Assembly (NCBI GenBank): GCA_045601285.1
Contig: JAZRZJ010000009.1
Location: forward strand, 1 to 5,443
Origin: F23-B02 sp045601285
GTDB taxonomy: Bacteria > Bacillota > Clostridia > Oscillospirales > Oscillospiraceae
Reading direction: 5' to 3'
Length of the DNA: 5,443 bases
Under the pieces are notes generated by a model that did no database searches, was not told the origin of the DNA, and saw only the letters and a program-made list of their open reading frames with translations. How positions within the stretch are numbered: the stretch's first letter is position 1; each line of letters starts with the position of its first letter. This document shows, piece by piece, positions 4,362-5,443 of this stretch. The translations under genes were made by a program, and so were the position numbers.

Positions 4362-5443
4362 ATGCCAAAAGATGTTCTGTACGGCAAAACTCTGAGAAAG
4401 AGCTTCGCCAGAATGGAAGAAATTCAGGACATGCCTAATCTGCTGGAGATCCAGAAGAAGTCTTACAAGTGGTTTCTGGAAACCGGTCTCCGTGAGGTGT
4501 TCAGGGATACGGCGGCTGTAACCGACTATTCCGGCAATCTTGAGCTCAGCTTTGTGGACTATTCCATGGACGAAAAGCCCAAGTACACCGAAGAGGAGTG
4601 CAAGGCACGCGATGCAACATATGCTGCACCTCTTAAGGTCAGCGTGCGTCTGCGCAACCTTGAAACCGAGGAAATCAAGGAACAGGAAATCTTCATGGGC
4701 GATTTCCCCCTCATGACCGAAGGCGGCACCTTCATCATCAACGGTGCTGAGCGTGTCATCGTTTCCCAGATCGTTCGTTCCCCCGGCGTCTATTACGATA
4801 AGACCACCGACCGCAGCATGACCAGCCTCTATGCCTCCACCGTTATTCCTTATCACGGCGCATGGCTTGAGTATGAGACTGATGCAAACGATATGTTCTA
4901 TGTCCGTATCGACAAGAACCGCAAGCTTCCTATTACCTGGTTCCTCAAGGCAATGGGCGCATACAATGCCGAGAAGCCTGAAACCTGGCTTTCCTGTGTT
5001 GACGATACCGCTGTGGGCGCTGTCACCAATGAGCGCATGAAGGAGATCTTCGGCGAGGACGAGCGCATTGTTGCAACACTCGAAAAGGACGTTTACGACC
5101 GCGAGGAGTGCCTTGTTGAGATTTACCGCAAGCTGCGTCCCGGCGATCCTCCCACTGTTGAAAGTGCAGAGGCTCTGCTTGACGGTCTGTTCTTCGACCG
5201 CCGCCGCTATGATATTTCCAATGTCGGCCGCTATATGTTCAATAAGAAGCTTGCTCTCCGCAACCGTATAGTCGGACTTCAGCTTGCAGAAGCCGTTGCC
5301 GACCCCCGCACCGGCGAAGTCATCGCAGAAGCGGGCGACGTCATTTCACGCGAAATGGCAGATACCATTGACGAAGCAGGCGTAATCAGCGTAATGCTGA
5401 ACATGGAGGGCAAAAAGGTTCGTCTGTTCTCCAACGGCATGGT
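4362..5443 (+). CDS. rpoB: RNA polymerase beta subunit, N-terminal part (3' end beyond window)
   Basis: The first 360 residues of the beta subunit of DNA-dependent RNA polymerase, a core catalytic subunit. The start at ATG 4362 has AAGGAG nine bases upstream and gives MPKDVLYGKTLRKSF. Conserved landmarks include LPNL-like MPNLLEIQ (24-31), FMGDFPLMT (111-119), GTFIINGAERVIVSQ (122-136), the RSPGVYY stretch (139-145) corresponding to the N-terminal rifampicin-cluster region, GAWLEYETD (166-174), YRKLRPGDPPT (255-265) and FFDRRRYDISNVGRY (277-291). These cover the protrusion and lobe regions; the main rifampicin pocket and the C-terminal half lie beyond the edge. The frame is uninterrupted. rpoC usually follows, but that cannot be checked here. 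Upstream there is a consensus promoter and a divergent gene rather than rplL, so rpoB starts its own transcript. Confidence 0.99.
   Translation, partial: MPKDVLYGKTLRKSFARMEEIQDMPNLLEIQKKSYKWFLETGLREVFRDTAAVTDYSGNLELSFVDYSMDEKPKYTEEECKARDATYAAPLKVSVRLRNLETEEIKEQEIFMGDFPLMTEGGTFIINGAERVIVSQIVRSPGVYYDKTTDRSMTSLYASTVIPYHGAWLEYETDANDMFYVRIDKNRKLPITWFLKAMGAYNAEKPETWLSCVDDTAVGAVTNERMKEIFGEDERIVATLEKDVYDREECLVEIYRKLRPGDPPTVESAEALLDGLFFDRRRYDISNVGRYMFNKKLALRNRIVGLQLAEAVADPRTGEVIAEAGDVISREMADTIDEAGVISVMLNMEGKKVRLFSNGM

Noticed and set aside
4335..4856. Minus-strand open frame of 173 codons opposite rpoB
   Set aside because: rpoB is unambiguous on the plus strand here. Long antisense frames are common opposite codon-biased genes.

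Overview
The window looks like chromosome of a low-to-mid GC Gram-positive, most likely a Clostridia member of the Ruminococcus/Oscillospiraceae type. This rests on the RpoB N-terminus (Firmicutes-like), strong Shine-Dalgarno sequences, near-consensus sigma-A promoters, a CCA-encoding tRNA gene and the kinds of hypothetical proteins present. The assignment is my judgement from protein character, not from a search.

Layout, left to right. (1) 1-818, minus: 5' part of a gene for a DUF4259-like protein; its promoter diverges from a tRNA promoter. (2) 907-1081, plus: tRNA-Ser(GCU) with a near-consensus promoter and a long perfect intrinsic terminator. (3) 1044-2834: accessory-looking segment at the tRNA 3' end. 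The last 21 bases of the tRNA gene recur exactly, in the same orientation, at 1175-1195 and 2814-2834, and a 13-base inverted copy lies at 1087-1099. Between the second and third copies is a self-contained two-gene operon with its own promoter. It encodes a two-TM protein with a C-terminal zinc ribbon, then a double-zinc-ribbon protein with a Sel1/TPR-like C-terminus; each gene carries an in-frame tandem duplication. (4) 2836-2873: a bidirectional terminator between convergent genes. (5) 2895-4100, minus: a polytopic GT-C (GT87/Gpi18-like) glycosyltransferase. A good intrinsic terminator lies on its own strand just 23 nt before its start codon, suggesting attenuation. (6) 4183-5443, plus: rpoB with a perfect consensus promoter and a leader of about 144 nt, not preceded by rplJ/rplL here; it runs off the right edge.

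The most interesting part is 1023-2834. It reads as remnants of one or two small elements lodged in tandem at the tRNA-Ser 3' end, with no integrase left in the window. Two of the repeats also look like a tRNA collapsed to its acceptor stem. The second most interesting is the terminator in the leader of the glycosyltransferase gene. The remaining genes are ordinary housekeeping or hypothetical genes.
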